A stretch of DNA of 64,000 nt from Nectonema munidae (taxonomy: Eukaryota; Nematomorpha; Nectonematoida; Nectonematidae): NCBI GenBank assembly GCA_030549495.1, contig JAUIRK010000004.1, forward strand, positions 62,001 to 126,000, in the 5' to 3' direction. This document shows positions 11,744 to 23,175 of this stretch, one piece after another. Position 1 is the stretch's first letter; the number at the start of each line of letters is the position of its first letter. The translations under genes and the position numbers were made by a program. The notes beneath the pieces were generated by a model, which worked only from the letters and a program-made list of their open reading frames with translations, was not told the origin of the DNA and made no database searches.

Positions 11744-14700
11744 CTATCAAGGTAAGCTTTTGTATAAGAAGTTAGTCGAACATAACCTGCACATTGTTGA
11801 CTCAGATAGAAATCCTACCTACAGTAGTTTAAGAACAGATGTGATCTTACTATTTGTAATGATGAAATGCTCCCACTAGTCCAGTCATGGAATATTTTGG
11901 ATGAATGTGGTTTCTCAAACCACGCTTATATCGAAATTACGCTTCATTTGAACCCATCTCCTTGCCAAACCGCCGTACTGAAGAGGGTTAACAATGAAAA
12001 ACTGCTTTTTGAAAATCTTGAATCTTTAATTCAACAGAACGGCAATATACTAGACTCTTGTTGCCCAAACGATGTTGAGCTGTACGCTATCACGCTAACA
12101 AACTGTATAGTTTATGACCTCAATCTCTCTACGTTTGAAATAAAATGTAAGAATAGTTTTTGGACTCCGGCTTTACACGCTCTGAGGAAAAAAGTTCGCT
12201 TTTTCCACATAAAAATTCAAACATTTGAAGAATGACGACAATCTCGTTGCTTATTTAAATATTTTTAGAAATTCTATCGCAAGAAAATTCTTGATTATAA
12301 GAAATTGAAATGGACTGAATTTCTTGACTTTACTCGCTCTAATGTCTGGCAGAAGATAAAATCTTTGACCAATAGCAGGCCAAACAATAGATCTACCCAA
12401 TTTCTTACTCACAGAGGGCTAAGTTTAAATATTGATATAGACCCAATCTATATTTTGAATCACTTTTTTTCATATAATTCCGATTGTTCTCTCCTTTGCA
12501 CTGTTCAAGGGGACGCCACTTTTATTCCAATAAGTTCTGAAAAACTGAATCTTTGTTTGAAAAATATACCTCCAAAATCAAGCCCCGGCTTTGATAAAAT
12601 CACTATCAATACTATCAAACGCTTAATGCCCTTCGTTGAACCTTACATCTTTACCTTATTTAATTCAATTCTGTCATTTAAGTGTTTTCCGAAAATTTTT
12701 AAGGGGGAAGTTGTACTGATCCCTAAAAATAAGTGCGCTATTAACGATATTGAAAATTTTAGGTCTATAACTCTTCTGCCTTGTTTAGGAAAGTTATGTG
12801 AGAAAACAATCAGGCTTCGTATGCTGAATCATATCGACCAATCTCATTGTATCAATGAAAATAAATTTGCATATGTTTATCATAGATCCTCAGAGATTGC
12901 AGTTGACAGACTTGTTTCTAATATTTATGCCTGTTTCAAAGATCGTGTATGTTTTACATCCTTTTTATAGATTTTAAAGGTGCCTTCAATCCCAGCGAGT
13001 CACCAATGTATCATCAGAAATATATTTAGGATGAAGTTTCCTCTATATTTGATCGAGTTCATCAAATCGTATTTGTCAGAACGTGTTATTTTCCTTAGAG
13101 GTTACACCAACGTTTTTAAGAAATTGAACTGCACAAAGCCTCAAGGAGGATGTCTCTCAGATATTCTCTTCATAATTTTGGTTGATCCATTATTAGAATT
13201 TTTGTGTAACTCAACTTGTTTTTACCAAGATTTTTCCGATGACCTTGTAATTGGAGTTCGTGGCAATAACCTGCACTGATAATCTAGTTAAACTGGACAT
13301 TCTCTTAACTAAAACCAAACAGTTTACTGACTTGCTAAATTTGAAACTTAACCTAAAGAAGTGTGCCCTCATGAACTTTAATAAGAAGAAATCCAAATGT
13401 CCAGATTTGCTGTTCAATGATTTCAAGTTTTCCCCCTGCAATTCTGTTAAGTATCTTGGAATTCACTTTACACCTAAGTTGAATTGGAGCTTAAATTTTA
13501 AATTGAAGCATTCTAAGTTCTACTCTCTTTTTTCTAGAGTAAAAAGCATTGTGGGTTTTCAATGGCCAAATCATCTCATCTTTTATAGGAAACTTCTCTT
13601 TAATGTAATTCTTCCTTCTTTCACTTACGGTATCACATCATGGGGTATGATTTTCAAGCATAAAAAATATCTGAACATCTTCAGTGTACTATTTTACTCT
13701 ATATTGAAAAGCTTAAAATGTTAAATATCTATCCCCAAAACTCTTATTCTTGTGGCTTCCTCTTTAGTTCCAATTGATTTATACCTTGAAAAGCTTATTC
13801 TTTCTAAGAAAATCTCGTTCATCTCTAAAAATCAACATTATGAACCTTTTGGATTAAGCTTCTGTCCCAATATCCACTAATCCAATTACGACCTCTTTCA
13901 ACACCTGTTCCGAAAATACTTTGGACGTTATTTCTCCCACTGCTTTAAAATTCAGCCTCCTCCACGATCATACAATCTTTCCATTGTAAATTTCCAACCA
14001 AAAATCACAATCTGTTCTTCTAAAGCCCAGCGGTAAAATTATGCCAAAATATCTCTTGCTCATCGAAATTTCCACTCATATTCACTGACGGTTCTTATGA
14101 TAACGCTTCGCCCAACGCAGCATTTTCTTTCGCAGTATTTTTAGACGATCTAAGCAAATAATTATACTCTCATTCATTTAGTATAGGTGCTTATGCTTCT
14201 TCTTTTTTCGCAGAATACGCCGCTTTGATATCCGCGTTACAGTATTTATCTAGTAATAAAAGGTGCTTTCGCAATTACTCAATTATATATATTCTCTCCG
14301 ATTCACTGTCACTAATCAAATTAATAAAGCATAAATCTCTGAACTTTCCAATTGATGAAATCTTCAATCTCTATTTAGACCTAATTGATTACTTTTCCAT
14401 CCGAATAATTTGGTGCCCAAATCATAGTTGAATTTTCGGTAATGAATTTGTAGATAAGCTTGCTAAATTAGCTCTAAATACACCAGGCAGTACCCATCTC
14501 TTATCGAGTAAATCCTTGAAAAACTATATTCGATTTGAAAAGTTCTGGGTTCAAGAGTGGCAAATGAGCAAAACTGGCATGTATCTTTTTATCGATTTGA
14601 TAAGCTTTAAGCATAAGTTGAAAAAACACAAAGTCATTGCTATTTCATCAGTAGTATTAAGATGGCTTTCTGGTAATTGCAGATGCAAAAAGTTTCTGCA

Positions 14701-15177
14701 CCTAATAGGTAAATCTGAAGATGCTATATGCCGCTTTTGCAACGACTTTGAAACTCCCTAACACCTCTTGTTTCTTTGTTCAACAACTTCTATTTTAACA
14801 CACCGATTCAATGTCTCTCTCATCAAAAATGGCGATTTTTCTTTAACTTCACAACCAGAAATTTGTCATAGACCCCATTTGATAACTCGATTTGCATCAT
14901 TACTTAAGTCAATAGAACTAATTTTGACGTATAATTCACCTTAGTTTATCAATTTTGCTCCTCACCTAAGCATGTCCCTTCTTTACATTCTTATGTTTCT
15001 ACCTCTATCTTTCCTTTTCTTAAATTCTTTACTTTCTTTATATCTTTTACCCTTTTAACGTGACAACGACGTTACCCATTCTGTTTCAACACTTTTAGCA
15101 CTTTTAAGCATAATTGCCAGCTTTTGGACCTTCAGGTCTACAAGCTACGTCAACTATAACAAACAAACAAACAAACA
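11744..15177 (+). mobile_element. 5'-truncated RNase H-bearing LINE (I/Jockey/R1 group) with 13-bp target duplication
   Basis: AATTCATCAATAA flanks it exactly at 11731-11743 and 15178-15190. The element starts inside the endonuclease (IDLTICNDEM-like, then SNHAYIEITL at about 11910), runs into reverse transcriptase (SSPGFDKITINTIKRLMP; VVLIPK; FRSITLLPCLGKLCEK; TKPQGGCLSD; FSDD near 13232), RNase H (ILSDSLSLIKLI; IIWCPNHS near 14400) and a C-terminal Cys region (CRFCNDFETP). It ends with repeated CAAA. Five or more stops or frame changes make it inactive. The exact duplication shows retrotransposition into the pogo element. Confidence 0.88.
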
Positions 15178-15278
15178 AATTCATCAATAAATAATTTTTT
15201 TTCGTGTATAACTCGCAGCATTATTTGATGGTTGATTTTGACGGAAAAAAACTGCGCATTATACGTGGGGAATTACGG

Positions 15279-16771
15279 TATATTAACCAGAAGAATTTTT
15301 TAATTTTTTTTTTCATAAAAAATAAAAATAAAATATGAAAGTAATCCCTCTATTTTATTAAAACTATAATATATGTATGTAGGTATGTAGGTAGCTAGGA
15401 AGAAATATCTAAGCACTATCGGACTTCTCCATATGCTCGCGAAATGCTTGAAAAAGTATAAAGTTGAAGTTCAAGAGAATTGTATTGATTTGGCCTGTTA
15501 ATTGGTGAGTAATTAGGGACTTTGGAAAAATTGGTTAGTTGTTGAGGGAGTTTTAAGTGTAGAAACAACCTACAAATTATAAACTATAATATATGTAAGA
15601 ACTGCTAATATTTTCAAAAAATAAATTTTTGTATATTTTTTATCTTTTGTTTCTTTTTCAAATTTGAAATGTCCCTCCTTTCATTAAAAGTATAAAAAAA
15701 ATTGTAATTTTCTGAAATAAATATTGTAAAATATAGAAGTTTAAAATTGAAATTTCTTAATATTTTTCTACATTGTCCTGATTTCCTAGATTTTTATTGA
15801 GTTTATCCAGATTTTATCGAAAGCTTCTTGAGAAATATTTGTTCTAATTTACTTATTACTTAAAAAAAGAATTCAAAAAATCTAGTTACGAATATTATAA
15901 TTTTCTCTTTATTTTAATATATTTTTCATTTTCTCTAAGCGATAAAAAATTAGTATAAACTTCATTTTGGAATATCTTTTTGTGATCTGGAAAAGCCAAA
16001 CGCTTTGCATATGTAATTATAAAGATATCATGCTAAGATAAAGATAGAATCATGCTAAGTTGTTCTATGTGAGGGCTAGAAATTATCATGATTATTTTTG
16101 CATTATTTTATATTACAATGCAAAGCAATCAAAGGAAGATCTGCAGTAGGGGTTTTCAACTTTTTTTATCGTTTCGAATCCCATTTTATAAATCTATACG
16201 CAATATCTATAATTTGGCACCTTACAAAATTGTTTATTTTATATTATAATTAATATTTATTATTTATTTTAATAAAAATTATTGTAACGTTTGTAGTTTC
16301 TGAATTTGAAGTGCAATGTTAGATATGTACATAATATATGTTTGCAATGTTTTCTTTTATCAAGTTCAAACATGCTAAGATTTCTATTTTTTTACTTTTT
16401 CTTCCAAAGGTTGAGTTAATTACTATACTTTGTTCATTAATCAACAAATTTGTATAACATGGACTGTTATATATTACAATCTTTATTCACAAATCATAAT
16501 GATTGTTTGTCAGTTTTAGAAACTCTGAGAGAAGTATATTTGAGTAAGATAGAGATATTTTTTTACAAATATAATCATTGAAAGATCGGATATTATTTTA
16601 GCAGAAAATCTATGGACCTTACTTTTTAAATAACTTTGGACTAATATTTAAACGCCAAGTTTCAAAGAATGAAATTTACTGAAAATGGAGTTTTTTTTCT
16701 CATTTTTTGAAAAATGATTGTCGCTATGTTACATATATAATATCTAGAAAAATAGATTATATAACTATATA
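15279..16771. other. AT-rich spacer with a lone hAT-like end
   Basis: No coding frame. A 15-bp repeat ACTATAATATATGTA occurs near 15362 and 15581. CAGTAGGGGTTTTCAAC near 16143 looks like a hAT terminus but has no visible partner. Confidence 0.35.
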
Positions 16772-16907
16772 CAGTGGAACCTTGATACTGGAGACACCTG
16801 CGGGACCGGACCCAAGTGTCCACATTAGCAAGGTGTTCTCAGTATCAAGGTTGACTCAATAGCTAAGGACCTTTCTATTATGGACAAATATATATGTGTC
16901 ATGGGAC

Positions 16908-17065
16908 CAGTGGCGTAGCCAAAAAATGGAAGTTGGGGGGTGTGGCATGCAAGGAATTTAGGGGGGCAAGCATATTGGAAATAAAATAATTTGGGAGGGG
17001 GCAGAAAAGGTATTTGGGGGGGGGGGGGGCACTGCCCCCCTTGCCCCCCTCTGGCTACGCCCCTG
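16908..17065. mobile_element. MITE of the CAGTGGCGTAGCCA type
   Basis: The inverted ends are CAGTGGCGTAGCCA and, from the right, CAGGGGCGTAGCCAGAGG. Flanks CATGGGAC and CATGTGAC form an 8-bp duplication with one mismatch. The interior is G-rich with a run of about 15 G. Two related ends occur at 47162 and 61513. Confidence 0.8.
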
Positions 17066-17342
17066 CATGTGACAGTAATAGGTGTATATCATATATGAAA
17101 TGATTCATTTGAAAAAAATCTATAAAAAATAAGAATAAGTAAAACAAAACTTTTATGTACAAATAATATATTTATTACATATTGCTGAGGCATGAGGATG
17201 CAATAGAATGATCCCAGATCCATATCAATATAATTATTGCACAATTATACACATATCCTATACTCTAACTGTATATTGTTTGCATGATTAGTGTTTATGT
17301 AATGAATGTCACAGTTAATAATATTTTAACAGTTTTTAGAGT

Positions 17343-17725
17343 TTATTGCACAAAATTTTTGGGCTTGAAGAATTTGGAAATTGTCTGTTTCATGATGTCT
17401 CTGTTGCTGGCTACTTCTTCAAACTGGCTTTCTACTCGTGATAAGGAGCTGAAGATATCACCCAGATCTTTGTCAAGGCAATAGGACTGCAGCTGCTTGA
17501 CCATATCAATTGCTGAAGAGAAGTTGGGGATTATAGACTTTGTAGGTTCTGGTTCATCATCATCAGGTTGTGCAGTGGTTTCATCTTGCAGGCGTTGTTC
17601 CCAACCATCACTGAAGTCCTCACAGAGCTGGACATCATTGTAAATGGAGGTGAATTCTTCAGGTGCCATGGTATTGGTGAGATTAAGGCGTTCAACAGTT
17701 GACTTGATGAGTTGGGCTAGTGGGA
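17343..17725 (-). pseudogene. Tigger transposase C-terminal tail
   Basis: The frame from about 17725 reads PLAQLIKSTVERLNLTNTM and then the tail with EEFTSIYNDV, an acidic DDDEPEP patch and a helical end. This is the region after the DDE domain in TIGD-like transposases. It is out of frame with the N-terminal ORF across the deletion joint near 17725, so the two halves are not one protein. Confidence 0.6.
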
Positions 17726-18175
17726 TATCTTACGAGGATTTACACTGCCTCGTTCACCACTGATGACACCAGCATGCAGTTTGTGGTAGCGTTTAAAGTT
17801 ATCTAACCAACCATTTGAAGCTTTGAAGTCTTGAAGACCAAGTATAGAAGCGATGGATAGAGCTTTCTCTTGTATCATTGGACCACTGACAGGGATGTTG
17901 CGTGCTCTGGCTGATGTATACCATGACCATAGTTGATCTTCTAAGTCATGAAGAGGTCGACGACAGGTGCGCTTTCGTTCACCATCGATGTTGGACTCAA
18001 ACTGATCCATTAGTTCTGCTTTGCGTTTCAAAATCTTCCCAACTTGTGACTTGCTGCAGCCAAACTGTACTGCTAACTGTCGTAGGCTTGACTTAGTTGA
18101 CTCTGAAGACTTGATAATCTTTTCTAGTGACAGGTCTTTTCTCTGTGAAGTTGAAGACTTTGAAGGTGTAGCCAT
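17717..18175 (-). CDS. CENP-B/Tigger-type DNA-binding protein (transposase N-terminus only)
   Basis: A 152-codon frame from ATG 18175 is unbroken. It begins with a basic/serine-rich leader, then a psq/CENP-B-type helix-turn-helix (LRQLAVQFGCSKSQVGKILK, residues about 32-51). A second CENP-B-like half follows (DLEDQLWSWYTSARA, IQEKALSIA, FKASNGWLDNFKRYH), ending after SGERGSVNP. In full-length relatives (about 450-550 residues) a DDE nuclease follows directly; here it is deleted and a stop comes within a few codons. The product, if made, would bind DNA without cutting it. Base composition is richer in G/C than the neighbourhood, suggesting a fairly young insertion. Confidence 0.65.
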   Translation of the reverse strand: MATPSKSSTSQRKDLSLEKIIKSSESTKSSLRQLAVQFGCSKSQVGKILKRKAELMDQFESNIDGERKRTCRRPLHDLEDQLWSWYTSARARNIPVSGPMIQEKALSIASILGLQDFKASNGWLDNFKRYHKLHAGVISGERGSVNPRKISH

Positions 18176-18659
18176 GATGCTTGTTGCTGAATACTGATGT
18201 GAACTCTATGTGTCTTGAAATTATTCTGATATATCACAGGATTCCAGTGGTTTTTATATGGTATCAGTCATTTATCAATAGGATTAGGATCAAAAGGGTA
18301 GTTAATAAAAGGTCTATTTTAATACACTAGTACTAGATAAAAGCAACAATATGTGGTAATAATATTGAAACTTCTAAATAAAAAAAATGTTATAAATAAA
18401 TTAAAACTTTCTTTGCTAAGGCTCAACTCTTTGATTTATTGTTACCAAATTCTATTATGTAAAAATTTCAAGTGTCCACAGTAGCAAGGTTATGTGACCC
18501 TTTTTCCCTAATTAAGTGTCCACAGTCCACAGTATCAAGGTTCCAAATGATTAAAATACTATGTAAAAATAAACGGTTGCATAGAAAGTGTCCACAATAG
18601 CAAGGTGTCCACAGTATCAAGGTGTCCACAACCCAAGGTTTCACTGTATTTGTTTTATT

Positions 18660-19925
18660 ATATGCTTACAATAAAGATTACACTTTAATTTTATTATATT
18701 TTTTTTATAAAAATCACCCCCTATTTTTCTCAGATATTAATAAGTTTTTATAAATATTTTTAATGTTACATATATATTTCAACTATGCTGAATTCAGTGC
18801 TGAAGTCCATTTTTTATCAAAATCAATCAAACCTGTCGAAAAATTGATTTATATTTGACAGCTCATCTCAAAAAGTAACTTTTTATTTAAATAATTATAT
18901 AAAGTTTTTTACACATGTATACCCATTTTCAAATATGCTGAATTCAATGGTGATATTCATTTTTTATGAAATCAATCAAACCTGTCAAAAAATTGATCTA
19001 AATGTGACAACTCATCTCAAAAAGGAACTTTTTATCTAAATAATTATATAAAGTTTTTACACATGTATACCCATTTTCGAATATGCTGAATTCAGTGGTG
19101 ATATTCATTTTTTATGAAAATCAATCAAACTGTCAAAAAATTGATCTAAATTTGACAGCTCATCTCAAAAAGAAGCTTTTTATCTAAATAATTATATAAT
19201 ATTTTTTACACATATATACCCATTTTCAAGCATGCTGAATTCATTGGTGATATTCATTTTTTATGAAAATCATTCAAACCTGTCAAAAAAAGTGATTTAC
19301 ATATGACAGCTCATCTCAAAAAAGAAATTTATCTTAATTATATAATGTTTTTTACACATATACACCCATTTTCAAGCATGCTGAATTCAGCGGTGATATT
19401 AATTTTTTTTTATAAAAATCAATTAAAGTTATCAAAGCATTGATTTATATATGACAGCTCATCTTAAAAAAAACCTTTTATCTAAGTAATAATATAAAGT
19501 TTTTTACACATATATACCCATTTTTAAGCATGCGTAATTCAGTGGTGAAATTCATTTTTTTAATGAAAATCAATCAAAATTGTCAAAAAATGGATTTATC
19601 CCAAATAGAAAGGATCAGCCACGGTTTTTTGAATTAGGGAATTACGTTTAATAGAAAGTATAGGGAGATGATGAAGTTTACCGTGTATGGCATTTTACAC
19701 ACATATACCCATTTTCAAGTAGGCTGTGTTTACTGGTTATATTCCTTTTTTTTAATAAAAATTAGTCAAACCTGACAATAATTTAAATATGACAGCTCAT
19801 GTCAAAATTAAAATTTTTATTCTTATAAAAAGTTTTTTATCCATTTCAAGTATGTATAATTTAATGGTGATGTTTATTTTTTTTTATGAAATCAATAAAA
19901 CCTGTCAAAAAATCGATTAAACCTG
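18660..19925. repeat. Satellite A tandem array, unit about 148 bp, eight copies
   Basis: The anchor GCTGAATTCAGTGGTGAT recurs near 18787, 18937, 19085, 19233, 19380, 19531, 19722 and 19853, giving spacings of about 148-151 bp except for one longer gap of 191 holding an insertion near 19.6 kb and a shorter last unit. Other conserved pieces are AATCAATCAAACCTGTC, CAGCTCATCTCAAAAAG and ACACATATATACCCATTTT. Units differ by roughly 5-20 percent, so the array is not newly amplified. Confidence 0.88.
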
Positions 19926-20989
19926 TAAATCAATGTCAAATATATAAACATCAAAATAACTTCTACTTGCAGTATTTCTCTGGTAATTATTTTCTTAATT
20001 TATTTAATAAACTAACTTTTTGGCTACAAATTCGTTATCGGCTCGTAGTCTCTAAGTCATATTATAATTTACAGTATGTAATTTTACTATTCATTCTATG
20101 ATGATCCTTTCTTGGTAGCTCTTTTTTCATTAGAAATTTATATTCTTCAATGTGTGTTCGAAAAAATTTTTATAATGAAAAAATTACCTTTTTCCTCTCT
20201 CAAAGCATTCCGATTAAAGAATCTTCTTGATGATCTTAGACTTTTTTTTATCAGTATCGTATATTTTATTATCAGGCCTGAATATTTGTCAACCAATCTC
20301 ATTTTTTTCTGATGAATCATTCGTGATGTTCATTGTTCAATTACAAAAAGTTGTGCACGTTCTTTATCTAAAAAATTATCTCTTTGACGCAAAAGGAAAA
20401 AGATGGACAAATTCAATTTAAATTAAAAATATCTTGATAGTGACTAAATTCTCACATATTGGCATCTGTGTCATTTTTGATAAATCTGACCTATTCTAAA
20501 TTTTCAGATTTCCTACCATCTTAGCTAAATGTTAATTGTAATCCTAGATGATAAGCCATATATTTAAATATTTTTCATTTGTAAAAGAGGAACTTCTTTT
20601 TCACAGTCAAAATCTTTTTTGAAGCATCTAATATTATATAATTAAACCACTTCCTAGTTCATTAGAACATGGTAGATCTTCCATTTAGTCAAGATGCATA
20701 TTTTTTTTTAATTATTTGTTATGATCACATGTTCTCTTTTCAATTAGTTTTCAACTTGGTTCCTTCTCTCATACAAATTTTCAAAAGATTTTATAATACG
20801 TTTTATTTTTTTTAATAAATATTTCATACTCAAGATGATTGTAGAAAGTATTATAAGCCAAAATATACAAAAAAAAGTATATTTTTACTATATACCTAAT
20901 AAGCAGCCATTTTTTGAAATTTTTTTACAGAACTGATTTTCAGGCATACATTACTAATTCAATTGCCACTTCGAGATATTTTTTAACCG
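19926..20989. other. AT-rich spacer between two satellites
   Basis: Several short open frames here are AT-driven and show no domain or splice context. No feature supported. Confidence 0.4.
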
Positions 20990-22140
20990 TATTATCTAAA
21001 ATCTAGTACAGAGATAAAATAAGCATAGTCGATTTGGTATAAAACAGACCATACATTTTTTTGAAAATTTATCTAGAAGTAAACCGCAAATCTGATTGAA
21101 GCTTTCAGATATTTTAAAACCATAAATGCCAAACCTGAGTCCAAAAATGAAACCAACATCTTCCATTTAGCATAAAAACAGATATTTTATTTAAATTTCA
21201 AAAATATTTCTGTAGACATTAGACGTAAATCGAACATTTGATTGACACTTTCAGACATTTAAAACCTCTAAATGCAAAAAATAATTTCAGAAATTAAAAT
21301 TATCATGGTCGAATTGGTATAAAAACTTATATTTCATGTAAAATTAGAGAGAATATTTTGGGATATAGTTTTCAGACATAAACCGCAAATTTGATTGACA
21401 CTAGCAGTAAAACCTCAAAATGCGAAAACTCTGTTCAGAAATGAAATCATCATGATCTATTTGCTATAAAAACATATATTTCATGTAAAATTTGAATCAA
21501 AATTTTTGGAAACAAATTTTAGAACTAAACCCAAATTTGATTGATACTTATAGGTATTTTCAAATTCAAACTGCAAAAATTGAGTCCATAAATGAAACTA
21601 ACATGGTTGATTTGGTATAAAAACATATATTTAATTGTAAAATTTGAATGAATGTTTTTGGAGACAATTTTTAGAAGTAAACCGCAAATTTGATTAACAC
21701 TTATATTTTATTTTCACATCCTAAATGTAAAAAATGAGTTCAGAAATGAAAACAGCATGTTTGATTTGGTATAAAAACATATATTTCATGTAAAATTGAC
21801 AGAATATTTTTGGAGATAGCTTTTAGAAGTAAACCGCAAATTTGATTGACATTGACACATATTTTAAAACCTCTAAATGTGAAAAATGAGTTCAGAAATG
21901 AAAACAGCATGGTTGATTTGGTATAAAAACATATATTTTATGTAAAATTTGAAGGAATGTTTTTGGAGACAATTTTCAGAAGTAAACCGCAAATTTGATT
22001 AACACTTTTAGGTATTTTCAAATCCTAAATGTAAAAAATGAGTCCAGAAATGGAAACAGCATGACCGATTTAGTATAAAAACATATATTTTATGTAAAAT
22101 TTGAAGGTATATTTTATTAGATATATTTTTAATCATCAAA
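20990..22140. repeat. Satellite B tandem array, unit about 150 bp, eight copies
   Basis: The anchor TTTGGTATAAAAACATAT recurs near 21035, 21169, 21314, 21463, 21614, 21768, 21920 and 22072. Spacing settles to 149-152 bp in the right half. Conserved pieces include AGTAAACCGCAAATTTGATT, TTTGGAGACAATTTT and AATGAGTTCAGAAATGAAA. The right-hand units are more alike than the left-hand ones, suggesting amplification from that side. The sequence is unrelated to satellite A. Confidence 0.88.
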
Positions 22141-22432
22141 ATTTTGATTGACATTTTCTAAAAAGTAGCCATGATTATTGAAAAAATTAAATATATAAAG
22201 TGTTATGCGTTCCAAACTGTATATAATTTTAAATTTTCAAGGTATTATATAATATAGATCTTAAGTTATTAGGTTAAGTACAGATAATGTCAATATTTTG
22301 CTGAAATTTTTTAATTTTGATTGACATTTTTAGACATGAAAATGGTTTCAAAAGATGCAGCTAGCGATTTTAGGAAAAGTCACAAAATTTGAAGGGATAT
22401 GATTCAGCCAATTTTCTACAATTGATTTTTTA

Positions 22433-23175
22433 GTGAAGGGGGGCGTTTTACGCCCCCGGACTTATAAGGCTAAAATGGTGTCGCTTTGGGCAAAAATGAA
22501 TTTGTTGAATATAAACTATGATAAGTGTAAGTATATGATTTTCTCTAGTAGACCTTTTTTCAATGATCTTGCATTAAAAATTGATAAATTTCACCTAATA
22601 AGGTTACCTCATTTTTGCTTTCTTGGTGTAATTTTGACGGAAAAACTTTCTTGGACATTGCATATAAAGTCTGTTATTGTCAAAATATCACGATATTCTG
22701 GCATTCTCGGAAAAATTAGGAAATTTATTTCTCCAAAGGTTAACAAAGTACTTTATTATGCATATATATACCCCCATATAAAATATGCAAATATACTCTG
22801 GGAATCTTCTAATTATACGCTTTTGAGTAGAATAAACTCTCTTCAACACAGATTATTTTGAACATCAATATGAATGCTATTTTCAAGATCGCTATCCTAA
22901 CATATACCAAATCAACTATTTAGTTTCCTCAATTTTTTTCTATAATTCTATCAACCATATTGAAGGGTTTTTTAATCACTTCTATTCTAGAAATAACTAT
23001 TCACTCTTTTAATACAAGATCCAGTGATAAGTTTCATTATTTTTATTACTCTCATAAAAGTTTTCTAACAAAGTTGAAACCTAGATCCACAAATTTTATT
23101 AATAAACATCTATATTCTCTCGATTTTTCAAGTTTGTATAAATTTAAAAAAAAGCATTTTATCTGTTCTTTATAA
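22433..23175 (+). mobile_element. CR1/L2/Jockey-type LINE 3' fragment
   Basis: The frame at 22433-22861 matches the thumb end of non-LTR reverse transcriptases: WAKMNLLNINYDKCKYMIFS, then FLGVILTEKLSWTLHIKSV, KISRYSGILGKIRKF and YAYIYPHIKYANILWES. After a frame break it continues with NTRSSDKFHY and a final FKKKHFICSL. The polymerase core lies upstream and is missing. About 22438-22457 forms a GC hairpin. Confidence 0.7.

Larger units (their letters stand above)
10138..15278 (+). mobile_element. Tigger/pogo element carrying a nested LINE
   Basis: The left end is CTGTAATTGCCAACGTATAA; the right end read on the minus strand is CCGTAATTCCCCACGTATAA. Both continue into a GCGCA motif and both are flanked by TA. 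Removing the nested LINE (11744-15177 plus one copy of its target duplication) leaves about 1.7 kb, with one transposase gene. This matches the pogo/Tigger group of the Tc1/mariner superfamily. Confidence 0.85.
16772..18646 (-). mobile_element. Internally deleted Tigger element
   Basis: The ends are CAGTGGAACCTTG on the left and, on the minus strand from the right, CAGTGAAACCTTG; TA flanks both. Subterminal repeats of GTGTCCACA and AGCAAGGT occur inside both ends (16810-16860 and 18470-18630). The minus strand encodes the transposase N-terminus and C-terminus, with the catalytic domain missing between them. A MITE is inserted at 16908-17065. Confidence 0.85.

Noticed and set aside
18660-19925. 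CRISPR-like array
   Set aside because: Units are contiguous 148-bp satellite monomers without unique spacers, in a eukaryotic genome.
19886-20421. Three overlapping 64-71-codon frames
   Set aside because: AT-rich, Phe/Ile/Leu-dominated, no domain, no splice context; likely chance.
22438-22457. GC hairpin GGGGGCGTTTTACGCCCCC as a terminator or regulatory site
   Set aside because: A single short palindrome beside a LINE fragment; bacterial terminators are irrelevant in this eukaryotic context.
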